Of a stretch of 64,000 nucleotides of DNA, positions 36,101 through 43,669 are shown one piece after another (positions within the stretch are counted from its first letter, which is position 1; every line of letters begins with the position of its first letter). The stretch is taken from positions 1,178,001 to 1,242,000 of the forward strand of contig NC_014219.1 in assembly GCF_000093085.1 (NCBI RefSeq), written 5' to 3'. The position numbers were made by a program, and so were the translations under genes. The notes below the pieces were generated by a model, which saw only the letters and a list, made by a program, of their open reading frames with translations, was not told where the DNA came from and made no database searches. The DNA comes from [Bacillus] selenitireducens MLS10 (lineage in GTDB: Bacteria > Bacillota > Bacilli > Bacillales > Salisediminibacteriaceae).

Positions 36101-36347
36101 GTTTCCGATCGAAGTGACGCCGCCGTTCTTTCAGGCGATTCATCCGTATTTGCCGTTCACCTATGCGATCAACCTCCTCCGTGAAGCCGTGGGCGGGATG
36201 CTGATGCCGAACGTGCTGACAAATCTGATGATGCTCGGCTTCTTCTGGCTGTTGGCCATGGTCGTCGGGATGCTGTTAAAGCCGCTTCTTGCCAAACGGA
36301 TTGAAGAAACGTACAACAAGAGCAAGTCGAGTCGCCTCGTCGAATAA
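33168..36347 (+). CDS. YhgE/Pip family membrane protein, very long
   Basis: A 1059-residue protein of the phage-infection-protein family, related to the ABC-2 permease fold. One transmembrane helix lies at about residues 18-36 (VAVLLVGLAILPSLYAWFNL). It is followed by the conserved DPYGNTGGVSVAVVNEDKGV region. A huge acidic coiled-coil region, about residues 180-850, should lie outside the membrane. The C-terminal block has five or six helices (TPLALWVGALLLSNLV to the end) including PFTYAINLLREAVGGM. Relatives act as phage receptors or in protein secretion; the role here is unknown. It is a single gene behind a GGAGG ribosome site. Confidence 0.88.
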   Translation: MRNVMDIFKQDVRNMRRVPLVAVLLVGLAILPSLYAWFNLSASWDPYGNTGGVSVAVVNEDKGVTVDGETVNIGSELEASLRDNEQLGWTIVENGEARKGVEQGDYYAAVKIPEDFSETLLSVLDGEPVQSTVHYVVNEKVNAIAPKMTDSGASTITREINEQFSKETSSLMFEAFDELGIQLEEELPTFRRIRDVVMDLESQMPKALSFGDTLIQVDEDWDRLDGYVDEILAFEEQFPVIEAYAEQVIVLDERLDEADVAADIVLTLEGRLPEIEAAIDDFTRMTEEIPAWSDEFEDILDRGEALPEVGEDLQAELRRMQSELPAYEKRLDEWQEELAALSDAAGDTQETLIGETKALYSELDQLKETLEGVGDHEAWDEAADAVQDVNRELSTYDARLASLEETIVTVLTYTSSIDLEGWQREIASLRSDIESVQDELSNQADAIRAGSLSEEALEGLVSSLDPLLSSVGDWSDVLESEEELIERLIQEAATVIAGEIASLEEELVEDVMKGFVTGLDAFMTDVDKTLSALLRELDETDPEEFDEAFAERIETFSDRLTPAVAILEEAESVLEALMVFDPEGELEDGLGEIRSVRTSIAALTDELTALEERLSADAYPGEEAVLALIRAIDGAKEDVAKANDWLSDEAPAVLDGIEHEIEETLDAMRTRIGQADDLLRDLDEGAERMLMHYREGLDTARGAVGPLSDAEDQLKALADELNRLYPEVERQITRMAGFADEDLPRIQRQVAALSERIRTDLPEWQSSYEELADWLDAEWDEIGTSVATLADFARDDLRLMEEQVREVSESVREIEEDERIQEVIDILRNDLAEEEAFFASPVVLSEEQLFPIPNYGSANVPFYTPLALWVGALLLSNLVTTNLHEKDRKAHYSLRDIYFGRGILFMIVAVMQGLIVSFGNLFFLGVYAAHPGWMVVFSVIIAVVFMTIVYTLASILGNIGKALAIVFLVLQLSGGGGTFPIEVTPPFFQAIHPYLPFTYAINLLREAVGGMLMPNVLTNLMMLGFFWLLAMVVGMLLKPLLAKRIEETYNKSKSSRLVE

Positions 36348-36475
36348 GTGATGAAATCATGGTGAAGTTCCATGCGCTATATTGCGCCACGACCGCCTTT
36401 GTGGGAAAATGGAAGTAGGAAAAATGAATCTGCACGACCTGGAATCAGTGTCGGATCAGCGTGGAGGGGTGTATC

Positions 36476-38614
36476 GTGGGGAACGGTCAAAATCAGACAG
36501 AAAACCTGCAGGACTGGGGAACAAATGCGAGCGATACCGGTGCCGTGCGGGAGCTTTTGGATTTGAAAGATGCGTTGGATGAGTTTGCGGTGGTGATGAT
36601 CACGGATACGAACGGGGTCATTACGTATGTCAATAACCGTGCCTGTGAGCTGAGCGGCTACAGCCGCGATGAGCTCACAGGCACGACACCGAGAATCCTG
36701 AATTCAGGCTACCATCCGAAGAGTTACTTCAGGACGATGTGGGAGACCATCAAAGCAGGCCGGGTCTGGCGCGGAGAGATCTGCAATCAGACGAAGCACG
36801 GCGATCATTTCTGGTCGCGGGCGACGATTGTGCCTCTTCGGAATGAACAGGGCGTCATTCATAAATTCCTCGCACTCCGTCACGATATCACCGATCGGGT
36901 TCACGCGGAAGCGGCCCTCCAGGATGCGCTCGAGAAGGACTTCTATCAGGTGGTCAAGAACTTGCAGAACGGGGTCTTTAAGCTGAAGAAGCGTGATCAG
37001 GCAGATGACATCGTCTTCACCCTGTCCGAAGGGCAGATCGCCGCGGGCTATCAGATGACGACCAAGGACATCGAAGGAAAACGAGTCAAAGATGTGTTTC
37101 CTGAGCCGCAGGCAAAGAAGATCACCCATCACGTGGATCGTGCGCTTCAACAGGGGGCTGAACGCTTTGAGCTGACGCTGAACGATCAGGTCTACCTCAT
37201 CTATCTCACCCGCTTTGAAACGGCCTTTGCCGGCGTGGAAGTGGCGGGGTCCATCATCGACATCACCGACCAGAAATTGAAGGAACAACAGATTCAGACG
37301 ATGGCCTACTACGACAGTCTCACCCAGCTGCCAAACCGGCGGTCTTTTGAACTCGCTTTGAAAGACAGCCTGCAGATGCCATTGGCAAATGGGGAGAAAG
37401 TGGCGGTCTTTTACATCAACCTCGACCGCTTTCAGTCCGTCAACGAAACCCTCGGCCATGCTGTCGGGGACCGGCTGCTGAAGAAAGTCGCGATCCGGTT
37501 AAAGACCCTGTTTGATCAGGGGGCGGTCCTCTCCCGCTTCAGCGGTGTGGACTTCGCCGTGATGGTCCGTCTCACCTGTGAAGACGGAGACGTCATTAAG
37601 CACGAGGCGGAGCGGATTCATGCGGCGCTCCGGGAGCCGGTCATTCTTGATAATATGGAGCTCTATACGAGTCCGGCCATCGGGGTCAGTCTTGCTCCGG
37701 ATCACGGCACGGACTGGAAAACGATCATACAGTATGCGGATGCGGCGATGAACCGGACGAAACAGCTGCCGGGCCAGGCGTTCTATGTGTTTGACAGCGA
37801 GCTTGAAGCGTCTCTTCTCCGTCGTCTTGCCATCGAGCAGGAGCTTCGGATCGCGATAGAAGAGGGGACCCTTGATCTGTACGTGCAGCCAAAGGTGAAA
37901 GCCAAGACGTACCGGCTGAGCGGAGGTGAGGCCTTACTTCGCTGGCATCACAAGGAACTCGGCACCGTGAGCCCGGAAGAGTTCATCCCTATTGCCGAAG
38001 AATTCGGGATGATTCAGGATCTCGGATATTGGGTGATTCAGGAAGGGGCGAGGCGTCTCAAAAGCTGGCATGATCTGGGGCTTACGTATTTATCGCTGTC
38101 AGTCAATGTCTCGATCCGCCAGTTTATGCAGCCGACCTTCGCTTCAGACATGCAGGGGGTCCTTGATGAGACGGGGGTTGACCCCCGGAAGCTCGAACTT
38201 GAAATCACCGAGAACGTGACGGCTAACATGGAGATGACCCGCAAGGTCATGCTTGCCTTGAAGGAGATGGGGTTCATCGTCAGTATCGACGACTTCGGCA
38301 CCGGCTACAGCTCCATGCAGTACTTGCAAGAGCTGCCCTTTGACCGGGTGAAGCTCGACAAAACATTTGTCATGGACCTCTCAAAAGCGAACCGCTCGAT
38401 CATGCAGGCGACGTTGAAACTCGCCAGTGCACTCAGCATGTCCACCGTCGCAGAAGGGGTGGAGTCGTTTGCTCACGCAGCGTTTCTCTCCGAGTGGGGC
38501 TGTGAAGAACTGCAGGGTTTCTATTTCAGCCATGCGTTATCAGAAGCGGATTTCCACCAGTACTGGATCATCCCGGAGCTTGAGAGGAAGCGTTGCCAGC
38601 TTGATCGCGGCTGA
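36476..38614 (+). CDS. PAS-GGDEF-EAL protein, probable c-di-GMP phosphodiesterase
   Basis: A cytoplasmic 712-residue signalling protein starting at GTG 36476 behind GGAGGGG. A first PAS domain with PAC lies at about residues 30-145 (TDTNGVITYVNNRACELSGY). A second PAS-like region lies at about 155-260. The GGDEF domain (about 270-435) has YDSLTQLPNRRSF but the active-site loop reads RFSGVDFAV, so cyclase activity is unlikely. The EAL domain (about 445-700) keeps EALLRW, LELEITENV, SIDDFGTGYSS, KLDKTFV and TVAEGVE, so it should hydrolyse c-di-GMP. No membrane segments are present. Confidence 0.92.
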   Translation: MGNGQNQTENLQDWGTNASDTGAVRELLDLKDALDEFAVVMITDTNGVITYVNNRACELSGYSRDELTGTTPRILNSGYHPKSYFRTMWETIKAGRVWRGEICNQTKHGDHFWSRATIVPLRNEQGVIHKFLALRHDITDRVHAEAALQDALEKDFYQVVKNLQNGVFKLKKRDQADDIVFTLSEGQIAAGYQMTTKDIEGKRVKDVFPEPQAKKITHHVDRALQQGAERFELTLNDQVYLIYLTRFETAFAGVEVAGSIIDITDQKLKEQQIQTMAYYDSLTQLPNRRSFELALKDSLQMPLANGEKVAVFYINLDRFQSVNETLGHAVGDRLLKKVAIRLKTLFDQGAVLSRFSGVDFAVMVRLTCEDGDVIKHEAERIHAALREPVILDNMELYTSPAIGVSLAPDHGTDWKTIIQYADAAMNRTKQLPGQAFYVFDSELEASLLRRLAIEQELRIAIEEGTLDLYVQPKVKAKTYRLSGGEALLRWHHKELGTVSPEEFIPIAEEFGMIQDLGYWVIQEGARRLKSWHDLGLTYLSLSVNVSIRQFMQPTFASDMQGVLDETGVDPRKLELEITENVTANMEMTRKVMLALKEMGFIVSIDDFGTGYSSMQYLQELPFDRVKLDKTFVMDLSKANRSIMQATLKLASALSMSTVAEGVESFAHAAFLSEWGCEELQGFYFSHALSEADFHQYWIIPELERKRCQLDRG

Positions 38615-38737
38615 TTCACACGATCTTTTAGATTTCGATGTGGGATCGGGGGTTTTCTGCGGACCGATTCCCGGGTACACTACACATAAGACCTGCTACA
38701 GTGGAGAGCTTTCCGCAGAAAGGGGGCGCATACAGCC

Positions 38738-39010
38738 ATGGAAATCAATATGTCCATCGCTGCGAACCACCTGCAGACGCAGCAGCAGAATTACGACATC
38801 GCGCAACAGCAGCAGCGCATCGACGACCTGGGTCAGCAGGATCTCAACACGATTCAGGAAGTGGATGAGTCTGATCAGGCACGTGAAGATTTCGAACAGC
38901 GTGACCAGCAGGAAATGATGGAAGAACAGCGCCTGCGTCAACAGCAAATGCAGCAGGCCCAGCGAAATGCCCAGCCTTATCTGGGATCGAACATCGACTT
39001 TTTTGCATGA
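38738..39010 (+). CDS. Glutamine-rich small protein, probably a diverged YjfB paralogue
   Basis: A 90-residue, Gln-rich, coiled-coil protein. The N terminus (MEINMSIAANHLQTQQQ) and the C terminus (PYLGSNIDFFA) resemble the ends of the YjfB-like protein at 42565 (MDIAMMSIAMHQGKAQQQ and PHLGGSVDVSV). A longer central helix makes up the difference. YjfB proteins are small, sigma-D-linked and of unknown function. It has an AAAGGGGG ribosome site and a strong terminator, but no clear sigma-D promoter. Confidence 0.65.
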   Translation: MEINMSIAANHLQTQQQNYDIAQQQQRIDDLGQQDLNTIQEVDESDQAREDFEQRDQQEMMEEQRLRQQQMQQAQRNAQPYLGSNIDFFA

Positions 39011-39018
39011 TGCAAAAG

Positions 39019-39062
39019 AAAGACCACCTGAGAGCGGATTGGACGCTTTCAGGTGGTCTTTT
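39019..39062 (+). terminator. Terminator between convergent genes
   Basis: A long stem (AAAGACCACCTGA and its complement, extended by GAGCG/CGCTT) with a TTTT tail on the plus strand. It also lies at the 3' side of the minus-strand YihY gene. Confidence 0.85.
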
Positions 39063-39074
39063 GTGTCGGAGCAG

Positions 39075-39947
39075 TTAAATCATATAGTCGTCTTCGGGGT
39101 CCCGGCGCATCCCTGTGCGGTGTTTGCGGTACAGAACGGCGTTGATCTCCGCGCCGACGACGAGGACGATGCCGATCAGAAAGAGCCAGAGCATAAGCAC
39201 GATGATCCCGCCAAGGCTCCCGTACGTCTGCGAGAAGTTGGCAAAGTTACTGATATAGATCGAGAACCCGAACCCCGTGAGCTGCCAGGCGAGGGTGGCG
39301 AAGAGAGCGCCCGGGAGCGCGTACCGAAACGGGATCTTCGTGTTCGGCGCTAGATAATAGAGGGCGGCAAAGATCATCGCGAGGAGACTGATACTGACGA
39401 CCCAGCGAAGGAGCCGGAACAGTTCTTCAAGCTCCGCCGTCAGAATCCCGAAGGAGCTGATGAAGCTGATGATCGCGTCCCCCATGACCGGAAGAATCAA
39501 GGCGACGATGAGTGCGAGAATCAGTCCGAAGGTGAGTGCGATGGAGACGAGCCGTGCTTTCCAAAACGGGCGCTGTACCTTGACGTTATAGGCTTCGTTT
39601 TGGGCTTTGATGAACGTGTTCATCCCGTTTGAAGCCGACCAGATCGTCGCAAGGATCCCGAACGTGAGAAGGCCGCCCCGCTGTTCGGTGACGAGATTGA
39701 CGATCTGCCCCTCGATCATCGAGGCGATCTCCCCGGGGATGAACTGATACATCAACTCGACGACGATGTTCGGATCGAGGTCGAAGTAGGGAATGATCGA
39801 CAGGATGAGAATGAGCATCGGAAAGAGAGAGAGCATGTAATAATAGGCTTGTGCCGCGGCAAGAAGCGGCACATTGTCTTTTGTGAATTCCTGGCCGAGG
39901 GACTTAAAGAACCCGATGACCGATCGTGCGATAGCCTTTGGCTTCAT
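39075..39947 (-). CDS. YihY/BrkB family membrane protein
   Basis: A 290-residue inner-membrane protein with six hydrophobic segments and the family's conserved parts: DNVPLLAAAQAYYYMLSLFP, IWSASNGMNTFIKAQNEAYN and LPGALFATLAWQLTGFGFSIY. Earlier labels such as ribonuclease BN or virulence factor are not supported for the family; the function is unknown. Its start overlaps the stop of the upstream hydrolase gene by four bases, so the two are an operon. Confidence 0.9.
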   Translation of the reverse strand: MKPKAIARSVIGFFKSLGQEFTKDNVPLLAAAQAYYYMLSLFPMLILILSIIPYFDLDPNIVVELMYQFIPGEIASMIEGQIVNLVTEQRGGLLTFGILATIWSASNGMNTFIKAQNEAYNVKVQRPFWKARLVSIALTFGLILALIVALILPVMGDAIISFISSFGILTAELEELFRLLRWVVSISLLAMIFAALYYLAPNTKIPFRYALPGALFATLAWQLTGFGFSIYISNFANFSQTYGSLGGIIVLMLWLFLIGIVLVVGAEINAVLYRKHRTGMRRDPEDDYMI

Positions 39948-40876
39948 GATGAACCGCCGCGGTTTCGGACCTCGAGCCAGTTAAGGACATCCTGGAAGAC
40001 CTGGTCGCGGTTCTGTTCATTGAGCATCTCATGACGTCCGCCGGGATAAAGCGTCATCGTGACGTCCGTGAGTCCTGTGTCGAGGTAACGGTCCCGAAGC
40101 TTTGTCACGCCTTTTCCGTGGTCGCCGACCGGGTCCTCATCGCCGGCGAACAGAAAGACTGGCAAATCCCGCCGGATCATGCGCTGACGCTCCGGATCCG
40201 CGAGGCGGGAGAATGCGGAAAACAGTTCATGATAGAAGGTGATGGGAAAGAGCGTCCCGCAGTATGGATCGGCCTCATAAGCACGTACCGCTTCGTCGTC
40301 CCGGCTCAGCCATGCGGCGTCAGACGTCTCGGGAAATGCGTCATTGTTGCCTGAGAAGGCGATCCGGTCGAGGAGCTTTGCCGGCTTGTTACCGCCTACG
40401 ATCGTCTTCTGAAGAGCAGCGAGAGAGGCCCCAAGCCGGACATCGATGCCGTCATTGAAGGCGGTTCCGCTCAGGATCAGGCCGTCGATGAGGCGGCTGT
40501 AGCGGATCGCGACCTCCTGCATAATAAAAGAGCCGAAGCTGTGGCCGAGGGCGAAGACAGGGAGTCCCGGGAACCGCTTTTTTACGGATTCGATCAGGAC
40601 GCGCTGGTCTTCGGTGATGCAGTCAAAACCGTATTTTCCGATGTGACCGAGGAGATGATTGGCTCCTGCGGTCCGGCCGTGTCCCCGGTGATCCGCGGCA
40701 AACACATGGTAACCGGAGCGGTTCAGATAGCGGGCAAATGTGTCATAGCGGCCCGCGAGTTCCGCCATACCGTGGGCGATGACGACGAGGCCTTTTGCAT
40801 CGGCGTCCGTGAGCCATTCGTACAGATAGAGCGGCGTGCCGTTGTAGCCTTTAAATGGTGTATGGATGTCAGTCAT
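39944..40876 (-). CDS. Alpha/beta hydrolase, monoacylglycerol-lipase-like
   Basis: A 310-residue serine hydrolase of the Hydrolase_4 group. The oxyanion region VVIAHGMAELAGRY, the DHRGHGRTAG loop and the nucleophile elbow ALGHSFGSF are visible. The catalytic acid is probably in FLFAGDEDPVGDHG and the histidine in YPGGRHEMLNE. Such enzymes hydrolyse monoacylglycerols or lysophospholipids; the substrate here is not known. It is coupled to the YihY gene downstream. There is no secretion signal. Confidence 0.88.
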   Translation of the reverse strand: MTDIHTPFKGYNGTPLYLYEWLTDADAKGLVVIAHGMAELAGRYDTFARYLNRSGYHVFAADHRGHGRTAGANHLLGHIGKYGFDCITEDQRVLIESVKKRFPGLPVFALGHSFGSFIMQEVAIRYSRLIDGLILSGTAFNDGIDVRLGASLAALQKTIVGGNKPAKLLDRIAFSGNNDAFPETSDAAWLSRDDEAVRAYEADPYCGTLFPITFYHELFSAFSRLADPERQRMIRRDLPVFLFAGDEDPVGDHGKGVTKLRDRYLDTGLTDVTMTLYPGGRHEMLNEQNRDQVFQDVLNWLEVRNRGGSS

Positions 40877-40979
40877 GAGATCAAACCCCCTGATTGGTTG
40901 TAGGAATAGTGGAGACTGTTTATAAGTTGTGAGCGAGAAAACCCCCGAATTTATTGGGGGGGGATGACAGCGAACGGTC

Positions 40980-41120
40980 TTAGGCTTTCAAGCCTTTTCG
41001 CACCAATTCGTAGACGGCACTGGCAAACGTTGGAATCATATTCTCCTTTCGATATTCCTCTATCGCTTCGTACAATTCTTTTGGGAAATTCAAGTGCTTT
41101 TGCACCCTGGACATTGACAT
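40980..41120 (-). CDS. Small ribbon-helix-helix-like protein beside tnpB
   Basis: A 46-residue frame starting at ATG 41120 behind GGAGGTTG and ending at TAA 40980. The sequence (RVQKHLNFPKELYEAIEEYR, ending LVRKGLKA) resembles CopG/MetJ-type DNA-binding proteins. It is divergent from tnpB, with starts 63 nt apart, inside the same element. Such small regulators accompany some TnpB elements. A self-regulatory role is inferred. Confidence 0.7.
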   Translation of the reverse strand: MSMSRVQKHLNFPKELYEAIEEYRKENMIPTFASAVYELVRKGLKA

Positions 41121-41183
41121 CAACCTCCTTTATAGATATATTTAGAGTATACTTAATATACCATAAAGAAGGAGTTGAACGCA

Positions 41184-42302
41184 ATGACAAATCATAAAGC
41201 CTATCGCTTTCGCATCTATCCCAATCGAGAACAGCGAATCTTGATTGCGAAAACCATCGGTTCGACTCGTTTTGTCTATAACCACTTTCTTGCGAAGTGG
41301 AACGACAGGTATAAAGAGACAGGCAAAGGGATGTCCTACAATGCCTGTTCTGCAGAACTCCCGCAATTAAAACGGGAATACGAATGGTTAAAAGAAGTGG
41401 ACAGCACCGCCTTGCAACAAGGGTTAAAACACTTAGCTGACGGATTCAACCGTTTCATTAAGAAACAAAACAAATACCCTCGATTTAAGTCAAAGAAGAA
41501 CGATGTTCAGTCTTTTAAAACCGTCGGCAAAATGCGAATCGAAGGCAATCGCCTTTTCCTTCCGAAACTGGGCTACGTCAAATTCGCAAAAAGCCGTCAT
41601 GTTGAGGGACGTATTCTGTCTGCCACGATCCGACGAACGCCAATGGGTAAGCATTTTATATCCGTTCTTGCTGAAACGGAGGTTAAACCATTCGATGCAA
41701 CAGGATCAGCCGTAGGCATTGATCTTGGCATTGACCATTTCGCCATCCTTTCAGACGGGCAAAAGATCGACAACGAACGCTTTACACGAAAGATGGAACA
41801 GAAGCTAAAGCGTGAGCAACGCAAGCTGTCAAGACGCTATGAACAGGCGAAGAAAGACGGAAAACCGTTGCGTGAAGCCAAAAACTATCAAAAGCAAAAA
41901 GTCAAAGTTGCCAAAATCCATGAGAAGATCGCCAATCAACGAACGGATTTCCTTCAAAAACTCAGTACAACGATCATCAAAAACCACGATGTCGTTTGTA
42001 TCGAAGATTTAAACGCCAAAGGAATGTTGAAAAATAAGAAGCTGTCAAAAGCCATTTCAGACGTATCTTGGTCGTCTTTTAAGGATATGTTGCTGTACAA
42101 GGCGGAGTGGCATGATCGCACGATCATCAAAATTGACCGATGGTTCCCATCCAGTCAGCTTTGTTCATCCTGTGGTCATCATGACGGCAAAAAGGATTTG
42201 CGTGTTCGATCATGGACGTGCCCCTCTTGTGGTACGCACCATGATCGTGACATCAACGCCAGTCGAAACATCTTACAAGAAGGGTTACGTGTCCTTTCAT
42301 AA
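41184..42302 (+). CDS. tnpB: RNA-guided nuclease TnpB (IS605 OrfB)
   Basis: A full-length 372-residue TnpB starting at ATG 41184 behind AAGGAG. The helix-turn-helix N terminus begins KAYRFRIYPNREQRILIAK. RuvC catalytic residues appear intact: Asp in VGIDLGIDHFAI, Glu in VVCIEDLNAKGML and Asp in HDRDINASRNI. The zinc knuckles are CSSCGHHD and CPSCGTHHD. TnpB uses an RNA copied from the element's 3' end (reRNA or omega-RNA) to cut DNA. The 3' end of the gene plus the following 135 nt would encode it. Confidence 0.95.
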   Translation: MTNHKAYRFRIYPNREQRILIAKTIGSTRFVYNHFLAKWNDRYKETGKGMSYNACSAELPQLKREYEWLKEVDSTALQQGLKHLADGFNRFIKKQNKYPRFKSKKNDVQSFKTVGKMRIEGNRLFLPKLGYVKFAKSRHVEGRILSATIRRTPMGKHFISVLAETEVKPFDATGSAVGIDLGIDHFAILSDGQKIDNERFTRKMEQKLKREQRKLSRRYEQAKKDGKPLREAKNYQKQKVKVAKIHEKIANQRTDFLQKLSTTIIKNHDVVCIEDLNAKGMLKNKKLSKAISDVSWSSFKDMLLYKAEWHDRTIIKIDRWFPSSQLCSSCGHHDGKKDLRVRSWTCPSCGTHHDRDINASRNILQEGLRVLS

Positions 42303-42455
42303 ACGGAAACAAAAACCGTCGGTCAGACGGGGTTCGCTTGGTTAATAAGAGAAACCGCTGTTTTGCGTGTATGCCACGCTTTAACAAGTACGCTCTGTTC
42401 CCAAGAATCCCCCGACTTTAGTCGTGGGGAGTGTCAATTGTGTGATCTGACTTAA
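42250..42455 (+). ncRNA. Putative reRNA/omega-RNA with its guide
   Basis: By analogy with known TnpB systems the guide RNA scaffold covers the end of tnpB and the right end of the element. It finishes with the hairpin at 42409-42430 and AGTGTCAA. The next 16-20 nt, from about 42438, would be the guide, taken from flanking DNA. The 5' end cannot be set from sequence. This is an inference from family knowledge. Confidence 0.5.
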
Positions 42456-42501
42456 TTATACAGCAAACAAAGCAGCATGCACGGCATTTCTTTTCCAAAA
42501 A

Positions 42502-42531
42502 AGGTGGATAGCCTTCTTTTTCTGCCGATAT
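42502..42531 (+). promoter_or_regulatory. Possible sigma-D promoter of yjfB
   Basis: A perfect sigma-D -10, GCCGATAT (42524-42531), lies 33 nt before the yjfB ATG. The -35 position holds TGGA rather than TAAA, so strength is doubtful. Confidence 0.5.
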
Positions 42532-42564
42532 AAGCAATGAAGTCTTTTTTAAAGGAGGGGAATC

Positions 42565-42762
42565 ATGGATATTGCAATGATGTCGATCGCCATGCACCAG
42601 GGCAAAGCACAGCAACAGGCTTCAATGGCTGTGATGAAACAGTCCATGGACATTGCGAAAGGGCAGGGAGAAGGCCTTGAGAAGCTGATGGAATCAGCCA
42701 ACGTTCAGGCGCCTCAGGCAAGCCATCCCCACTTGGGCGGAAGCGTGGATGTTTCCGTCTGA
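42565..42762 (+). CDS. YjfB family motility-associated protein
   Basis: A 65-residue protein with the YjfB family pattern: MDIAMMSIAMHQGKAQQQAS at the start, a helix, and PHLGGSVDVSV at the end. The family is small and uncharacterised. The B. subtilis member is in the sigma-D regulon, and a sigma-D -10 precedes this gene. It has AAAGGAGGGG as ribosome site. Confidence 0.85.
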   Translation: MDIAMMSIAMHQGKAQQQASMAVMKQSMDIAKGQGEGLEKLMESANVQAPQASHPHLGGSVDVSV

Positions 42763-42768
42763 ATGACA

Positions 42769-42808
42769 GACACCGTCTCGTGCAGATGCACGGGCGGTGT
42801 TTATTTTT
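42769..42808 (+). terminator. Intrinsic terminator after yjfB
   Basis: A stem of ACACCG with CGGTGT, extended by an inner CTCGTG/CACGGG stem, and a TTATTTTTT tail. Confidence 0.8.
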
Positions 42809-42877
42809 TGGGGAATGTGGAACAGGATAAGCGTGAGTAAAAAATGAAACGGTCAAACAGAAAGGATGTTTTTGCAT

Positions 42878-43525
42878 ATGAACGTACTCGTAGTTGGTGC
42901 GAACGGTCAGATCGGCACGCATCTGGTGAAGCAGCTGAAGGCCCATGACGGGCATAGCGTGAAGGCGATGGTCCGGAAGAAAGAGCAGGCCGAAGCCTGG
43001 GAACAGGAAGGCGTTCACGCCGTTGTCGCTGATCTGGAAAGTGATGTCGGGGATCTGAAAGAAGTCATGGAAGGCAGTGACGCTGTCGTCTTTACTGCCG
43101 GATCAGGCGGTGCGACAGGTGCGGATAAAACCTTGCTCATTGATCTGGACGGTGCGGTGAAGACGATGGAAGCCGCCGAAGCTGCCGGCATTGAGCGCTA
43201 CGTGATGGTCAGCGCCATCCAGGCCCATAACCGGGCGAACTGGAATGAACAGATCCGTCACTACTTCGCGGCGAAGCACTACGCGGACCGGATGCTCGAA
43301 CTGTCATCTCTGAATTACACAATCGTGCGACCGGGCGGCCTGTTAAATGATCCGGGTAAAGGGACGGTCTCTGCGGCGACTGATCTCGAACGCGGTTCGA
43401 TCCCGAGAGAAGACGTGGCAGCGACGATCGTTGCTGCCTTGGATCACCCGAACGCGTACCGGAAAGGGTTCGATCTCGTGAGCGGGAACGACGCTCCAAA
43501 GGCGGCCCTTGACGGATTGACGTAA
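42878..43525 (+). CDS. NAD(P)-binding Rossmann-fold protein (YhfK/YwnB-like)
   Basis: A 215-residue atypical short-chain dehydrogenase/NmrA-like protein. The start is ATG 42878 (MNVLVVGANGQIGTHLV), which begins directly with the dinucleotide-binding glycine motif. A frame start at 42866 leaves no room for a ribosome site. Other features are VVFTAGSGG, ERYVMVSAIQAHN and NYTIVRPGGLLNDPG. The substrate is unknown. It stands alone between yjfB and an HD-GYP gene. Confidence 0.88.
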   Translation: MNVLVVGANGQIGTHLVKQLKAHDGHSVKAMVRKKEQAEAWEQEGVHAVVADLESDVGDLKEVMEGSDAVVFTAGSGGATGADKTLLIDLDGAVKTMEAAEAAGIERYVMVSAIQAHNRANWNEQIRHYFAAKHYADRMLELSSLNYTIVRPGGLLNDPGKGTVSAATDLERGSIPREDVAATIVAALDHPNAYRKGFDLVSGNDAPKAALDGLT

Positions 43526-43669
43526 TCAAGCTTTTCATAAAGAGAGACTGAGGGACTCTTCCAAACAGGAGGGTCCCTCGTGCCATGTGCATGTGTGAAA
43601 AGATGCAGGAAATGAGAGCGTTCTCCTGTTATACTGAAAGAAAGCAGTCACTACAGAGGAGGCGTTACA

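Larger units (their letters stand above)
40924..42437 (+). mobile_element. IS200/IS605-type element carrying only TnpB
   Basis: The left side has a hairpin (CCCCC 40942-40946 with GGGGG near 40956) after a GAGCGAGAAAA sequence. The right side ends in a hairpin at 42409-42430 (CCCCCGACTTTAGTCG, then GGGG) and the terminal AGTGTCAA. Both end types are typical of this group. TTTAT at 40919-40923 could be the target and TAM. Inside are tnpB and, on the other strand, a 46-residue ribbon-helix-helix gene. No TnpA is present, so it would need help in trans to move. The left boundary is less certain than the right. Confidence 0.75.
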
